Shown here: one piece after another, positions 51,518 through 63,700 of the stretch | Layout: each line of letters starts with the position of its first letter | Position numbering within the stretch: the stretch's first letter is position 1 | NCBI GenBank assembly: GCA_000711775.1 | Contig: ARYC01001236.1 | Span: 1 to 64,000, forward strand | Length of the DNA stretch: 64,000 nt | Origin: Oxytricha trifallax | Taxonomy: Eukaryota > Ciliophora > Spirotrichea > Sporadotrichida > Oxytrichidae | Direction of reading: 5' to 3' | Made by a program: the position numbers and the translations under genes | The notes under the pieces: generated by a model | The model's database searches: none | Told to the model about the DNA's origin: nothing | The model's input: only the letters and a program-made list of their open reading frames with translations

Positions 51518-54500
51518 TCAAGCAAAAGTATCATTGATGTTAACAAACTACTGCTAGGAACTCTATGAAGATAGAATTGCTTGTTTTTCATATTTATCTA
51601 ATTCTTACTCATCCAATCTCATTTTATTTTCTAAGTCTCTGAGATAGCCTTGAATATCTATTTGTTTATTTTGAGCTTCTTTTGAGAAATTTTAGTATAA
51701 AGTTTGCCTTAGTTATATTTAAAAGTCTTGCATGAAATTTATATTAATTTAAAATTGAATTTAATAGGTATAACTCTAAATATATATTAATAATATGAAG
51801 TGAGGGTTGTGATGTTGATTACTCTCATAAGAATTACTAGAATGATTGTTGAAAGGTTGTACTGATGATTAATTTTAAGCTTACATGCCAATTACACTAT
51901 TTTAATTTGATATGCTCCCTTAAGTATTTTGATTGTTACTCTAGAATATCCAGTTTTGATTGTTTGATAAATGAGGTGAGGAGTCCTCATGTTTCTTAAA
52001 TCAATAATTAAAAACGAGTAAATTCAATTATTTTAAGAGTAAAGTTTACCCAGAGAATTTGTTATTTGAGTAAGTCTATCATCACTTCTTACATTGGTAA
52101 AATGCTGATTTCTTTCTCTGGGACCATCCTATCTGAAACTGTCCTAATCATCGTAGTCCTAATCCAAGAACTGCTGATTTTTATAAGGATTCATGACTAT
52201 CTCCCTTGAACTACTATCATTCAAATATACTTCCTATGAATCAATTGATTGATTTATTAGTTAACTCATTTCGCCAGCAAATGATTAGTCTATTACTTGA
52301 TTGGCATTTTAAACATGTAATTGTTTTTGCTAATGTAAATTCTAGTTGTTCATAGCAACTCTTGACTGAACTTAAATTTCTGCTCCTCTCTAACTAGGTC
52401 TATGACTATCTACAACACTCAAATTGAAGCTTGGTGTCATAGATTTATCAATTTAATTATTTTATTAAGAGCCATGAGTGCTAACTGAAGCAAACTTTTG
52501 CGCATTGGTGTTCATAGCATTATTAACTATTTGCCCATTTTACAAGTTTTGAGTTTAGTTGAAGGGATGATTGAGGGAATTTTAGCTTGAAAACTATTGT
52601 TAAATTGGCTATTAGATTTACTGTGAATGCTGATTCATTGAGTTATTTTGGTACTGCCTTGAGTCTCTTGAGAAATTAGAATCATTTTGAGCGCTTGAAT
52701 CTTATATTGATCTGTTAATACTTTAAGCACTTTGATTCACAGATTACTGCTTTGAATTTTTGGGGGGGGAAGTTTCCTGCACCGGTTTATGATAAAAAAA
52801 AATTTTAGGGAAGTTTCCTGCACTCTTTTAAATTTTTATTTTTTTAATTAAATTAATCTTTATAAAAACTATCAACTAACTTCAGGACTAATTTCAACAT
52901 TTAATTATACTTTAATTTTTTAATCAATAGTCAATATCTCTCTTCAGATTCCAACAACTCTGACATTTTTCATCTAATATTTTCTCGGTTCTGTTATAGT
53001 AATTCCAAATATTTTATCCAATTTTATTGAAATTCTGATTGAATTTTTCTTGTTCTTACCATGCCTTTATAATGTTAGACTATATTTTCTTTAACTACTT
53101 CAATGATGAGCGATATGCTCTTAATATTTGATGGGTAAAAAAATATTAATTTTGTTAATTTATGCCAAATTTATTAAATTTAACATAAAAAATTAAAGCG
53201 TGCAGGAAACTTCCTCGAGTGCAGGAAACTTCCCCCCCCCGAATTTTTTATACTCGTACTGCTACTTTCTTTTGCATCGATTCTCTAGCTCTGATTAACA
53301 GATTGATTTTTACTGTTTCTTTCTGATTATTATTATTGCTGCTTCTTTAGCTATCTTTCATAGTATTTACTAGCTACATTATTTGTAGAGTAAGTATTTG
53401 GCTTAAAAGTGTGATCCTTGCTCATTAGTTAATCGATGCTCTTTATTTTTTACTCCTTAATATCCATAAATTTCTCCATCCTAGAAAGAAAATCATCAAC
53501 TTTAAACTTATCGCTCTGCGACATAATTTCTGAAGATACCTGATTAATTTAAGGCTTAAAAGTGCATTATTTCTCTAGTTCTTATTCTTTCTTTGCTTAT
53601 TTGTTCTATTGGTTGTACATTTTTCCATACTGCCAGGTATTCAGCTAATCGACTAGATCTTTGAAGTCTCGATTTTAGGGGCCTTTGGTTTAATTGGTCT
53701 TTGGATGAAATGTTGGGAAAAATTCATCTGGGTCCTTCTAAATACTTTCCTCCATAATTTCATATAATTATAAATATTAGAATAATAAAAATAGCTTAAA
53801 TTTCTGGAATGTAATCCATCTAGTTACTATATTTTAAATTTAATAATTCTAGCGTTAAATTACTCCTTTTTGTCCTATGTCTATTGTAAAACCTTATCAT
53901 ATCTTTCATGAATAGGGACATAGTTAGTTTTACTACTATTTACCATTTTCTGTGATTTCTTACATATCTCTGGCTGTTATCTCAACTCCTCTAATTCTCT
54001 TTTAGCACTAAGCAGTTAAATTATATATGTTTCTAATTTATTTTATCTGTGAGATAGAGCATAAAAAGAATTATCATATTTTACTTAAAAATAAATTAAA
54101 TTCTTTCCTTTAGTTCTTTTCTTCTAGTAGCATCATCAAACAATCGTTAAACTGCAGTATTTAAGACTATTTTTTAAAAAAATTATATTAAGTATATAAT
54201 TTATAATTATAAGACTATCTCTGACTGGTTTTAATCATAGATATTTTGATTGTATTCTTCATCTTGATCATTAGTATATTCTTACTAGAATATGTAGCTA
54301 TTTGGGTTGTTTCCATAGAGCTAAGACTCCTCATTAAAGATTATCATGTTGTTATTTTGGTTGTTGTTCTATTGATAATGTATAAACTTAAATATAATTC
54401 TTATTAAGTTTAGGTCAAACTAATGCCAAATAAAAGCTAAAAATTATAAGTAAAAATTATATAGTGTAATAACTGGATGAGTTTTGAGTTGTAAATATCT

Positions 54501-54600
54501 ACATCATATTGGGAATAGATCCATTTTAAGTAGCTCCAGTAATTAATGTCTCCTTTTATCCACCTCCATTATATTGCTAATTAGTTCTAAACTTTCTAAT
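51518..54600 (-). CDS. Gln/Asn-rich protein split by a foldback element
   Basis: Blocks read leftward: RTNQQYNGGGQKETLITGAT (54580), NNNQNNNMIIFNEESQLYGN (54340), LNTAVQRLFDDATRRKELKE (54150), AKRELEELRQQPEICKKSQK (53970, coiled), and a long block from 53758 with CTFKPQIN and HTFKPNT motifs to 53249. After the foldback element the frame resumes at 52753 and runs through Gln/Asn/Ser-rich sequence to about 52030, then 51980-51800 and 51720-51518 (DIQGYLRDLENKMRLDEQEL), ending NINDTFA, TGA 51518-51520. FKP-type motifs are common in protist cytoskeletal proteins; this is a weak hint only. The 5' end is uncertain. Confidence 0.65.
52762..53240. mobile_element. G-run/C-run foldback element inside coding sequence
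   Basis: It starts with eight G then AAGTTTCCTGCACCGG, and ends TGCAGGAAACTT then nine C. AAGTTTCCTGCAC repeats a second time inward at both ends. GAATTTTT flanks it on both sides (52754-52761, 53241-53248). On the minus strand, removing the element and one GAATTTTT copy joins AGT ATA AAA AAT TC to A AAG CAG TAA in frame. The element therefore behaves as an IES whose pointer is its own target duplication. Confidence 0.9.
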
Positions 54601-54766
54601 CTAAAAATATAATCCAAATATATTTATAAAAAATCAAAAATTTCAGGATTAAATGAGAAATAGAGAATAATCATAGATTAAATGAAATTTGAGAATTCAA
54701 AGTTAGATATAGAAGCTGTTTGTGTAAAATATAAATAAAATAATTAGCGCGCAATTAAATATTAAA

Positions 54767-56786
54767 ATGAGCATTAGAACATAAAGCGAAATGAGCCAAG
54801 AAGATCAAGAATAGATCAATACATACAATAAAACATACAAGAATGAAGTATAACTTAATTATAAGTAAAAAAAATAAATGTTAAAGAAATAATTTTGCAT
54901 ATTTTTCATAAAATTATAGACATGTATGAAGAGTTTGAAGCAAACAAATAATAATTAGACTCGAGAATCTTTTCATAACATTTCCCAATAATCGGAAAAG
55001 TTCCTATGTGTAAGTAACATACTTCCATATTTGTACATTTTCAATCATAAAACTTTCAAAATTTTCCGCTATACTTTATTGCACTTTTGTTATTTCTAAA
55101 ATTGAATCGTATTCATCTTTATAACTTATAGGTTTTTTTATCCCACCCTGCATATAATTTGAAGAGTTAAAGGATTTGATTGTGAAAAACGGTGGTAAGG
55201 TCTTAGACACAAGCGAGAGCTTTTCTTATCAAATCAAGCCTGATGGTTCCAAGACAAGCTTCGATAACTTCTACAAAGGACCCATTTATTCAGGAAGGTG
55301 GATTATTCAAAGTGTACAAGAAAAGAAGGTCCTTAATAGAGATGACTTTTTCATCTGTATGAATGTTAGTCCCAGAGCACTGTCTCTTAACTTATCAAAG
55401 AAGAAGAAATATACCATATCTGAAGGAATGAAACTATATGAGGCTTTGACAAATTAAAAGAATACCTAAAATCTCCCTAAATCATTTTGGATTAAGGCTG
55501 AGTCTTAAAACCTGCTTTTAGACAGATCAGCAGACTCAATGAAAAATTTCTGGAATAAAATTTCAAGCAAAACTCTGGAGTAATACTTAATTGAGTGTAT
55601 ACACGAAAAGACTGATTACTGTTTGAGTTTTAAGGAGATCCCTAATCCAAACTTTATTCCAAGATTCAAGCAACAATTTGAAAATGAATTCATGAAACTT
55701 GAGGCATTTGACGAAATGAGTGAGGATGGCAAAGAAAATGATAAAATGGAGATCTAGCAAATTGAGAAATAAGCTTCAAGCTATGGCATAAGCAGAAACA
55801 TTGGAAGAAGTTTAGCACAGTTAAATCCTGATGGTCAGTAACAACCATTTACCCCAAGATCTAGAACTCAATCATTTACAAAAGAGGAGACTAAGCTTTA
55901 AGACTTGGCAGCTAAAGACATTTTAATGGAAGAGACTAAGCAACAATAAAGACCATCATATTAATTTAAGAAACTTCAAAAGTTAGACCAATCAAAGCTT
56001 TCTTATAACCCTAATGAATACATTGCTAACGATACAGTTTATCTTTCACTTGATAAAAGAATCCTTTCAGCTTTTATTGCATTTATAAGTTTTGTTTTTG
56101 ATATAATAATTATAATTTCAGCTTCTAGTTTCGAGATGGAACTTGAAAATCATTTGACAATCCGCATGCAGAAGTTGCTCCCTAAAGATTTTGACATTGT
56201 TGAATATGACAAGGAACTTCTCTAAAAACAACTTGATTTAGAGACTGTAGAAATTACTCTAACCTAAGATGCAGCAAAAGCAATCGAATTTGATGTGGAC
56301 GTGTTTTATGAAAGAGCAGTGAGACGTTTCCCAAATGAGGAAGGAATGTTCCGTAGATTGCAAATGGAGCTTTTTAAGTTAAATTTATACATCAACATCA
56401 AATGAGAAACTTTGTCATTCTTGAATTCTTTACTTTATACTGTATATTTAATTAGAATAAAGCTTTCTGAGATTGGGTAGAGATATGGAGTAGGCGACCT
56501 AGAGGTTAATAAGATGTTCATAGAAGTTTCCTGTTGCAAAGCTAAGCTAATTGAAGTGCTTGAAAGATAAAGTTTCTCAAAGTGGAGCGAATTGGAGGAT
56601 CTTGCCTTGAGAAGAGGGGTTGATTCTGAAGAATACAAGTATCTTATTTTATAATGCTATAAATATTTATTTTAATTAGGAAATCATATTATTTTGCAAT
56701 TAATCATCATAAAACATAAATTTAATCTTATGAGATAAAAAGGAGCAGAAGAAGTAGCTAGAAGAGTAAAGTTCTTAGGTATTTGA
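54767..56786 (+). CDS. RAP1 (TERF2IP)-like protein: BRCT domain and C-terminal RCT-like domain
   Basis: ATG at 54767 (MSIRTQSEMSQEDQEQINTY). Second block DMYEEFEANKQQLDSRIFSQ. The third, 55130-56073, holds a BRCT-like domain (FEELKDLIVKNGGKVLDTSE; PIYSGRWIIQSVQEKKVLNR), then FWIKAESQNLLLDRSADSMK with FWNKISSKTLEQYL, a possible Myb-like helix region, then a Gln-rich linker. Three IESs with clean pointers lead to LSEIGQRYGVGDLEVNKMFI, SFSKWSELEDLALRRG and the C-terminus KGAEEVARRVKFLGI (TGA 56784-56786). The order BRCT, helical region, linker, RCT and the GAxxVARRxxF ending match animal RAP1, a telomere (shelterin) protein. The function is inferred from homology by eye. Confidence 0.7.
56074..56124 (+). 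other. IES, pointer TTTCAGCTT
   Basis: TTTCAGCTT at 56065-56073 and 56116-56124. Removal joins KRILSA to SSFEMELENHL in frame. Confidence 0.9.
56374..56466 (+). other. IES, pointer AGCTTT
   Basis: AGCTTT at 56368-56373 and 56461-56466. Removal gives RLQMELSEIGQRYGVGD in frame. Confidence 0.85.
56648..56731 (+). other. IES, pointer ATCTTAT
   Basis: ATCTTAT at 56641-56647 and 56725-56731. Removal gives EEYKYLMRQKGAEEVARR in frame. Confidence 0.85.
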
Positions 56787-57036
56787 AGTAAATAATTATA
56801 AATTAGTAAATTTATATATAATTGCATTAATCTAAGATATGACTTATATTTCTTTAATTTTTATGATGCATAAAATAAAAGTGTAAACATTAGAAAAGGA
56901 ATTTAAATAGTTCGTAATTTAAAATAAATTATATAAAAATGTCAGATTAAGGTAACCATTATATTCTGCAATAAAAGTAAATATATTATTTTTATAAAGT
57001 AAATATTTTATATAAATTAATTCCATAACTAGCTTT

Positions 57037-57495
57037 GGGGGGGGAAGTTTCCTGCCCCAAAATTTTATATGCACCCAAGGGGGGAAGTTTCCTGCCCAAA
57101 AAGGTAGTTTCCTGCCCCATACAAAAAAATATGTAATTTTTATAATTTTCAAAGAATCTTTATCATCAATTATAATGTAGTTTTTTTTAAATTTAGCTTC
57201 AAATATCATTTATACCTTGATAACCAATTTAAAATTTAATGAAAATTACATTAATTAATTAAAAAAAAACACTTATTTTAGCCTTGTCAGTAATATATAA
57301 TTTGATAAAGAATAACTATGTACCTTGAAAATTATATAATAATAAATGTGTATAGTACATGGTTATGGTTATTGAAATCTAAATTTATTTGTTTCTATTA
57401 AATTTATTGCAAAAAACATAAAATTTAATGTTGGGGGCAGGAAACTACCTTTTGGGGCAGTAAACTGTCTGGGGGCAGGAAACTTCCCCCCCCCC
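57037..57495. mobile_element. Foldback element with repeated AAGTTTCCTGCC ends
   Basis: G8 then AAGTTTCCTGCCCC at the left, with two further degenerate copies inward (57072-57120). Three inverted copies lie at the right, ending GAAACTT and C10. The flanks CTAGCTTT (57029-57036) and CTAACTTT (57495-57502) match at seven of eight bases, with the C shared with the run. It is intergenic, between the RAP1-like and IFT43-like genes. No coding frame was found. Confidence 0.8.
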
Positions 57496-57674
57496 TAACT
57501 TTAATGTTTATCTTTACTTTTGATCGAATAAAGTTAATTATAATTTATAAGCTTTAATTTATGCAATATATTAAACAATAACGCTTTTACAGATATTACT
57601 ATTATAAATATCTTAAATAGTAAATAATTCTAATTTATTGAATATATAGCAATAATCAAATTAGAATTTTACTT

Positions 57675-58297
57675 ATTAGTTGATGATGATGGATTTAAGC
57701 CACAAGTAAAGTCAGGTTGGGGTATTATATAGTATTTTATTATATATATTCATATATTTTTTAACTATAAATTATGATAAAAATTAAATAAAAGATATTG
57801 GTGGACCAGCTGCCAATACAGCAAATGCGCAGCCATCTTCTCTAGGTATGCAAAAGAAGTCTCAAGCAGCTCAGTATTGGGATAACAAGACAACTGAACT
57901 CATGATTCCAGAGATGGAGGCAGATGGCGGTGTCGATGAATTTTCTTACTAAATGGCTGAGCCTCCAAGAGTTGAGTAGACTATGGCATCACTTCAAGTA
58001 CTAGAGAAGGATCTTGCTTTGAATCCCCAATATTTTAATTATTGGGAGCCTTTAAAGTTTCATCTTAACCTATATAGTTTATAGATAGTAAATGTGCCCT
58101 CTATAACACAAGATGGAGTTGACATTTCTCTATTGACATCAGTAATTCGTCCAATTGCAGATTTAATTGAAACTGATATGTACTGGGACTATCTCGGCTT
58201 GCAAGCAGAGATCGGCTAAAACTACAGAGAAAAATACTCAGATGAAACTGAAGGAGGAAACTTCATAATTGAAGGCACAAGAGCTAACAATATTTGA
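57675..58297 (+). CDS. IFT43: IFT43-like intraflagellar transport protein
   Basis: Visible blocks: DDDGFKPQVKSGWG (57685-57726), then via pointer TATT GIGGPAANTANAQPSSLGMQ, TTELMIPEMEADGG and QMAEPPRVEQTMASLQVLEK (57800-58035), then after another IES VPSITQDGVDISLLTSVIRP, ETDMYWDYLGLQAEIG and an end at TGA 58295-58297. IFT43 proteins share the pattern IPDLEE...APP...R(V/M)xTYxELDxDL followed by (D)GxIDLxLL and DxxWDWDxLFxE. The match is good through this C-terminal half. IFT43 is a small subunit of IFT complex A, needed for retrograde ciliary transport. The start codon was not found, so a 5' MDS is missing from the reading. Confidence 0.75.
57727..57799 (+). other. IES, pointer TATT
   Basis: TATT at 57723-57726 and 57796-57799. 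Removal joins SGWG to IGGPAANT in frame. Confidence 0.7.
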
Positions 58298-58464
58298 AAA
58301 CATTTAAAAATTGTGGAATATTAGTTTAATTTAAGTTGAGAGAAATTTAGTGCAAGTTCTTTAATTTTACTAAAATTTCTTAGACTTATAATCTCAAAAT
58401 ATTGTTTTTATCAAATTATTTTACTTGTATCACAAACTAATAAATGCTTATATAATTTTTATAG

Positions 58465-58501
58465 CTTGATCTTTCTGTTCCTCTTCTTCATCATCTTTCA
58501 T
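58465..58501 (-). other. Inverted MDS1 with 12-bp pointer
   Basis: Minus-strand ATG at 58501-58499 followed by codons for KDDEEEEQKDQ. The pointer complement CTTGATCTTTCT is at 58465-58476 and its plus partner is at 58577-58588. The flanking bases differ, so the repeat is exactly 12 bp. Confidence 0.85.
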
Positions 58502-60140
58502 CAAGGCTTACCTCTTAATATTAATTTACTGATTCTATTATATTCCAAATAGATATTATATAATTCATATATGATAAGAAAGATCAAGGTGAGACTCCAT
58601 CAGCTGTTGAAGGTGACTAGTTCAGAGACATCAAACGTAAAAGACTAGACGCAGCTTCCACAATTCCCCAGCAAATTGAAACTGAATCCACTACTACTAT
58701 CACTGCTAAATCAGCATTCCCCTCTCTCAAGAACTAAGAGACAGCCAAGAAGCTAGATGAGCATGTGAATCAGATTAGATAGAACAGTGAAAACTACAAT
58801 TTGATCAACAGTGTCAGTGGAGTCCAAAAGACCAGGAAAAATGTCAGAGAGAACTTTGCTATTGCTTTGATGCTCGGGCTAGAGGAGAGTAAGGAGCGAG
58901 GAGACTTTGACAAGATTCAAGGCGCTTCAGAGAGCGATAAAGAAAATTTTCTATATTTCTAGTTAATTATCCTTATATAAGTGAAGTTCTACTCATAACA
59001 TTTACAAAAAGTATTTTGAAGATGAGAAGTATCTGGTTTGCATGAATCTAGCTTTGAATATTGAAAGTCACATGTGGGTTCTGTACGATGAATCTATCAG
59101 CAAAGAGTACAGTTCCAAGTACAGACAACTGCACACTGCTCTGCGTAATGATGAGAACTATGAGTTGCGCTTAAAAATACTAATGGGTGAGATTGAACCA
59201 TCCCAAGTTTAAATAAGATATATAACTTCTTATGATTAAGTTCCCGATCTGTCAGTGAATGACCTTGCAAGCAAGATTCAACAAGAGAAGAAAGAAATGT
59301 AGCAAAAGAAGTTCTTTGAGGAGCAGGTTGTTGTCAATGAGCCACTTCAAATCATTGTCAGATCTCATAAGTTGAAACATATTAAATAATCTTAAAGGTT
59401 TTATGATTCTTTAAATCACAGTTTAATTTGAATTAAATAAGGGCAGTGAGATACTTTAGTTAAACGTTGATGAAAGAAAAGTAATTAGCTAAGAGGAAGT
59501 AAGTGGATCCTTACAATAAAATCTACAATCAATGGGTAGTATCTAGTAAGCAGCACCATCTTCTAACTTAGTCTAGGATAGCGTTAAAACTGCATAAGAT
59601 TAGGCTGAATCTGCTGATTCTGTGGGCTAAGCTTAGATTAACCGCTAAAAGGATTCATCCACTTAAAACTAAACTGAGGATTTAAAGCAATCAGAAGATG
59701 CTTAAACTCTTGAACCTAGAGTAGTTTCTTAAGTTTACACATATTTAAAGTTATTTCTATATTAATTACCTTTAATATAAAATATTACCCAGCCTCATTC
59801 TTAGCAGAGCACAGAGAGTTGCTTGATGATTTGAACTCAAGATGGTCTATGAAATCCCTCACTTAGAAGTTCCTGGACAGACTTAATGGTCATCTGAAGG
59901 CAAATATTCTAACTAGAGATGATCTTGTCAAGAAAGTTTAGGACATGAGTGGACTCTATGAGAAACATCAGCAGAAAATCATTCTCAAAATTATTAATTT
60001 ATTATTTATTACAATAAACACATAAATAATTCAGAATTTATCATCATAAATAAATGACTTTAAAATTAAAGGAAGTAGCATTGAAAAGTAACAATAAGAA
60101 AATCATTGAAGAAGTTGTATTGAGGAGTGTACTACAATGA
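58465..60140 (+). CDS. TFIIS central-domain protein with inverted first MDS
   Basis: MDS1 is on the minus strand (58501 down to 58465). MDS2 starts at 58577 on plus. They share the 12-bp pointer AGAAAGATCAAG, giving MKDDEEEEQKDQGETPSAVE in frame. After a basic linker (DIKRKRLDAASTIPQQ), a TFIIS central-domain (TFS2M) pattern follows: VRENFAIALMLGLEESKERG, NLALNIESHMWVLYD, EYSSKYRQLHTALRNDENYE, LRLKILMGEIEPSQV, VNDLASKIQQEKKEMQQ. The C-terminal part is Gln/Ser-rich plus SLTQKFLDRLNGHLKANILT, ending LRSVLQ, TGA 60138-60140. No zinc ribbon is seen, so it resembles TFS2M regulators that contact RNA polymerase II rather than TFIIS itself. Confidence 0.75.
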
Positions 60141-60233
60141 GAGGAATTGATATTTGATTTTGAAATAATTGTATAATTAATTGATAGCTTTGATAGTAAA
60201 TTTCATTAACATTAAACTACTATTGTAGGAATA

Positions 60234-60639
60234 CATTTGATTTGGGAAAATAAATAATAAATTAATTAATTAAATATTAAATTCGTGGCAGATAACTTTC
60301 TGGAAACCTCGACAATATGCTACTTGTTCGATAGAGAATTTAAAAATAAGCTGGACTTTACTATTGGCGGTATGCCACTATAGCATCGTAGGAGTAAGAT
60401 AAATCGATTTTAATTTTTGGTGATTTGTTTAGTTGATTTTAATGTCAAAATTAAAATCGATTTATCTTACTCCTACGATGCTATAGTGGCATACCGCCAA
60501 TAGTAAAGTCCAGCTGATTTTTAATTCTCTATCGAACAAGTAGCATATTGTCGAGGTTTCCAGAAAGTTATCTGCCACGAATTTAATATTTAATTAATTA
60601 ATTTATTATTTATTTTCCCAAATCAAATGTATTCCTACA
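60234..60639. mobile_element. Palindromic MITE, copy 3, nearly perfect
   Basis: TGTAGGAATACATTTGATTT and its exact complement form the ends. The arms are almost identical across 190 bp, with a short centre near TGATTTGTTTAGTTGATTTT. It shares GGCGGTA...AAAGTCCAGCT with copy 1 and ACTTGTTCGATA with copy 2. The near-perfect arms suggest recent insertion or strong maintenance. The flanks do not show a clear duplication. Confidence 0.85.
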
Positions 60640-60751
60640 ATATTGAATTAAATATAATAAATTAATATCATAATAAAATTCTACTATGGGTAGAATAATT
60701 TATTCAAACATTATTTGTATATAAATACCTTCAATTAATTCCCATAATAAA

Positions 60752-63700
60752 ATGCAATAAAACCCTTACAAAAGTGCAGGTCCTAGAAATGTTAATGTTC
60801 AAGGAAAAGCAGGGAAAGTAATGCCCTCTGGCTACATATATCAAACTTATAATGATGACAGAACTCGCTCTAAGAAATCTCAAATGAACAAAAACTAGTA
60901 TAACAACTATGATGATATTATATAAATCAGTTTAATTATGAGGATTTAAGTAAATGTGTTGTATAATGATAATTAAGAGGATAACAATTTTTTCGACATG
61001 GGCGACGATAGAACAAACATGAACACAGTTGCTGGTCCTACCACTGCAAACTCCAATGGAAACAATAGCATGAATACCTCATCTATACTAAATCATGACG
61101 ACAGTGTAAGGTCCCAATCAATCCTTTTATGTTTAACATTAAAGAATACATTCTCAGTTTCTAATTATCAATTTGTATAGATTATATCCAGAACTATAAA
61201 GGGGTTGGCAGATAAAGCATACGAATTAAGCTTAAAATATGACTTATAAGACGAGGCTAAGCTCATCCAGCAAGAAGAGAAAAGGGTAAGTTACAAGTAC
61301 TTTTATTTGTATACACTAACATAAATATATAAAGGAACTAGTTAATCATGCCATTTTTATAGTTAGCAAAGATAATGAATGATGATGAGTAATAGATGAG
61401 ATTTAACTAATAGAGATATGAATTTGATGTGAGAGCTGGTAATAAAAGTGGTAACATATAATATATAAAAGCTATGTTATGTATGAGATTACATGTTATT
61501 TAGACAGCACATACAATTCATTTTATAATTATTAATCAATTTTTTATTGTTTTCATTTTGTAATGGACTTCAAAGTTGGAGAGTTTGTAATTGTCTACAA
61601 CATTGACAGAAACAAAAAGTTAGTTGGAAAAATCAATGAGATCAAGGTATATTTACAAATAAATTTAATTTATTTTTATAGGATGAAAAGATTCTGATCT
61701 TTACTATATATGCTATGCCAGAAGATTTACCCAGTAAGTTATACTCAAATTCAGTGATGTTGCTATTTTATCTTTTTTTTTACAAATCTCTGATGCATTG
61801 AAGTTAAAATGATTCATGTTTTTAGTGGGTAGATAGCAGTATCATTCCGCTTTTGAGTTGATAAGGACAGATGAGACAGCCAAGGAATTTGTTGAAAACG
61901 CAATCAAAAAAGTTGAGGTTTTGAGATTACAAGATTTCAAGTAGAGATTTAAACATCCAGCTAAGGAGCTTTCACACATCAAAACTCCGCTCACCAATCA
62001 AACTGTAGATGATGCGGATGTGTTCTTTTTCAGGTAAAGATTCACTAGGGTTAATAGCAGTACTGCTTCATCTATTGCAGGTAAGATATTCACTTCATTA
62101 GTTAGATTGCTTAAAAAAACAGTAAATATAAAATTAAGAAAATGTTAATAGAATATTACTGATAGTTTTGTTTTTGCTTAATTCACTTCATTAATGAGAG
62201 AGTCAAATTATAATTAAAGGAAAACAAACTCAGTAAGGCACTTATGCTCCAGAACTCAAGTAGTCCTGCTTGTGCCGCAAGATTCTGAATCCAGATGACG
62301 AGACTATAATGTGTGAAAATTGTTCATCTCTCTTGCATCCTCAATGTCTGAGGTAAAATGCTGACAGAAAGTGCTATGAGTGTGGAAAGGAAGTTCCCAT
62401 CAAAGCCATTTACAGTCTTAAGAGGTAAGGATTAATTAAATAAATTTTATGTATAAAGTTAACGTACAAATAGAAATACTTCGCCTAAAAATAAGTATAT
62501 TGGAACTAAAGATGTCTAACTAAATTAATAAGGTAAGACTAAAATTTCTATAATGCATTGAATTTTAAGTTAAGATAGGTTAATATGTTGATAATTGTTT
62601 TCATTAAATTAAAATATTTACATATTAATTTAAAGCAATTATGAAAAATCTACCTCAAAATAAAAATTAGATTCACATAGTGATGCCTCTTAAACAAGAA
62701 GAAAAAGCTCAAGATTTCTATTAAGGACCAGGACCTTCCCGTAAAACTTCACTTGAGAGCATGAGAGATGTAATAACCCCTTAAAACAAGCATTTGATTA
62801 TAACCCCAAAGTATGATAGAACTAATACTCAAAAGAAAATGAAATCCATAACAACTTCCCCTTAAAACTATCCGATGAGTGATCAATTCAGAACGTAAAA
62901 TGGCTTTGGAATAATTAATAACTTAAGTTTCGGTAAATAAACGCAGTAAAGTGTTACTAATACTGAAACTACTAATTCTCCAGCGAGATCCCCTTTTAAA
63001 ACTGTCAATATAGGATAGGACTTTAATTAAACTCAACCTGGTTTGAAGATAATCAACATGAATCGAGAATGCATTTTGCAGAAAATAAACTCACGAACTG
63101 CTGTAAACTCTGCAGGTAACACAAGCCCAATTTAAAATAAATAGAGTCCTAATACACATAAATAAAACAAGCACTCTCTCAACAAGTTAGACTAATTAAG
63201 AACCATTTAAATTGATTCTGTCTAAATTTCAGCATTTCCACAGCGTTTAAAGAAGCCAAAATCAACTAATAAATTTTTAGACACATTGAAAATGAATTCA
63301 GCAAGAACTACTTAAAATAATAGTTTAACTAATAATAAGAGTAGACAATTAAAAAGTTCTTAAATTTTTACGAACTTAGGAAGTAAAGAGGATAAAGTAA
63401 TAAACAATCATAATTCATTTGAAGATCATACTAATGATTAGAAGGGAAATTTAAGGAAATAGTCAGATACTTCAAATTTTAAAACTTTTTTTGACACTTA
63501 ATCTAAAGTATATCCAATTACTAAATTTTCATAAAACAAATCAGTTAATGATGATCTGCAGTGAGTCAGGAGAAATAATGAAATATTCAAAAGTAGCTAT
63601 TGCAAAAAATAAAATTGTTTTGGTTTATTCCTATTCATTTTAGACTTATAATTTTTTCAATTTTTTTCATAAAGAAATGCAAGTTGATCAATAATTTAGG

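Noticed and set aside
52780..53200. Possible transposase remnant in the foldback element (minus strand, IWNYYNRTEKI)
   Set aside because: The open frame is short and is not kept in the related copy at 8766-9258, so coding potential is unsupported.
56919..57209. Minus-strand ORF with repeated GRKLPF-type peptides
   Set aside because: It is a translation of the AAGTTTCCTGCC end repeats of the foldback element, not a gene.
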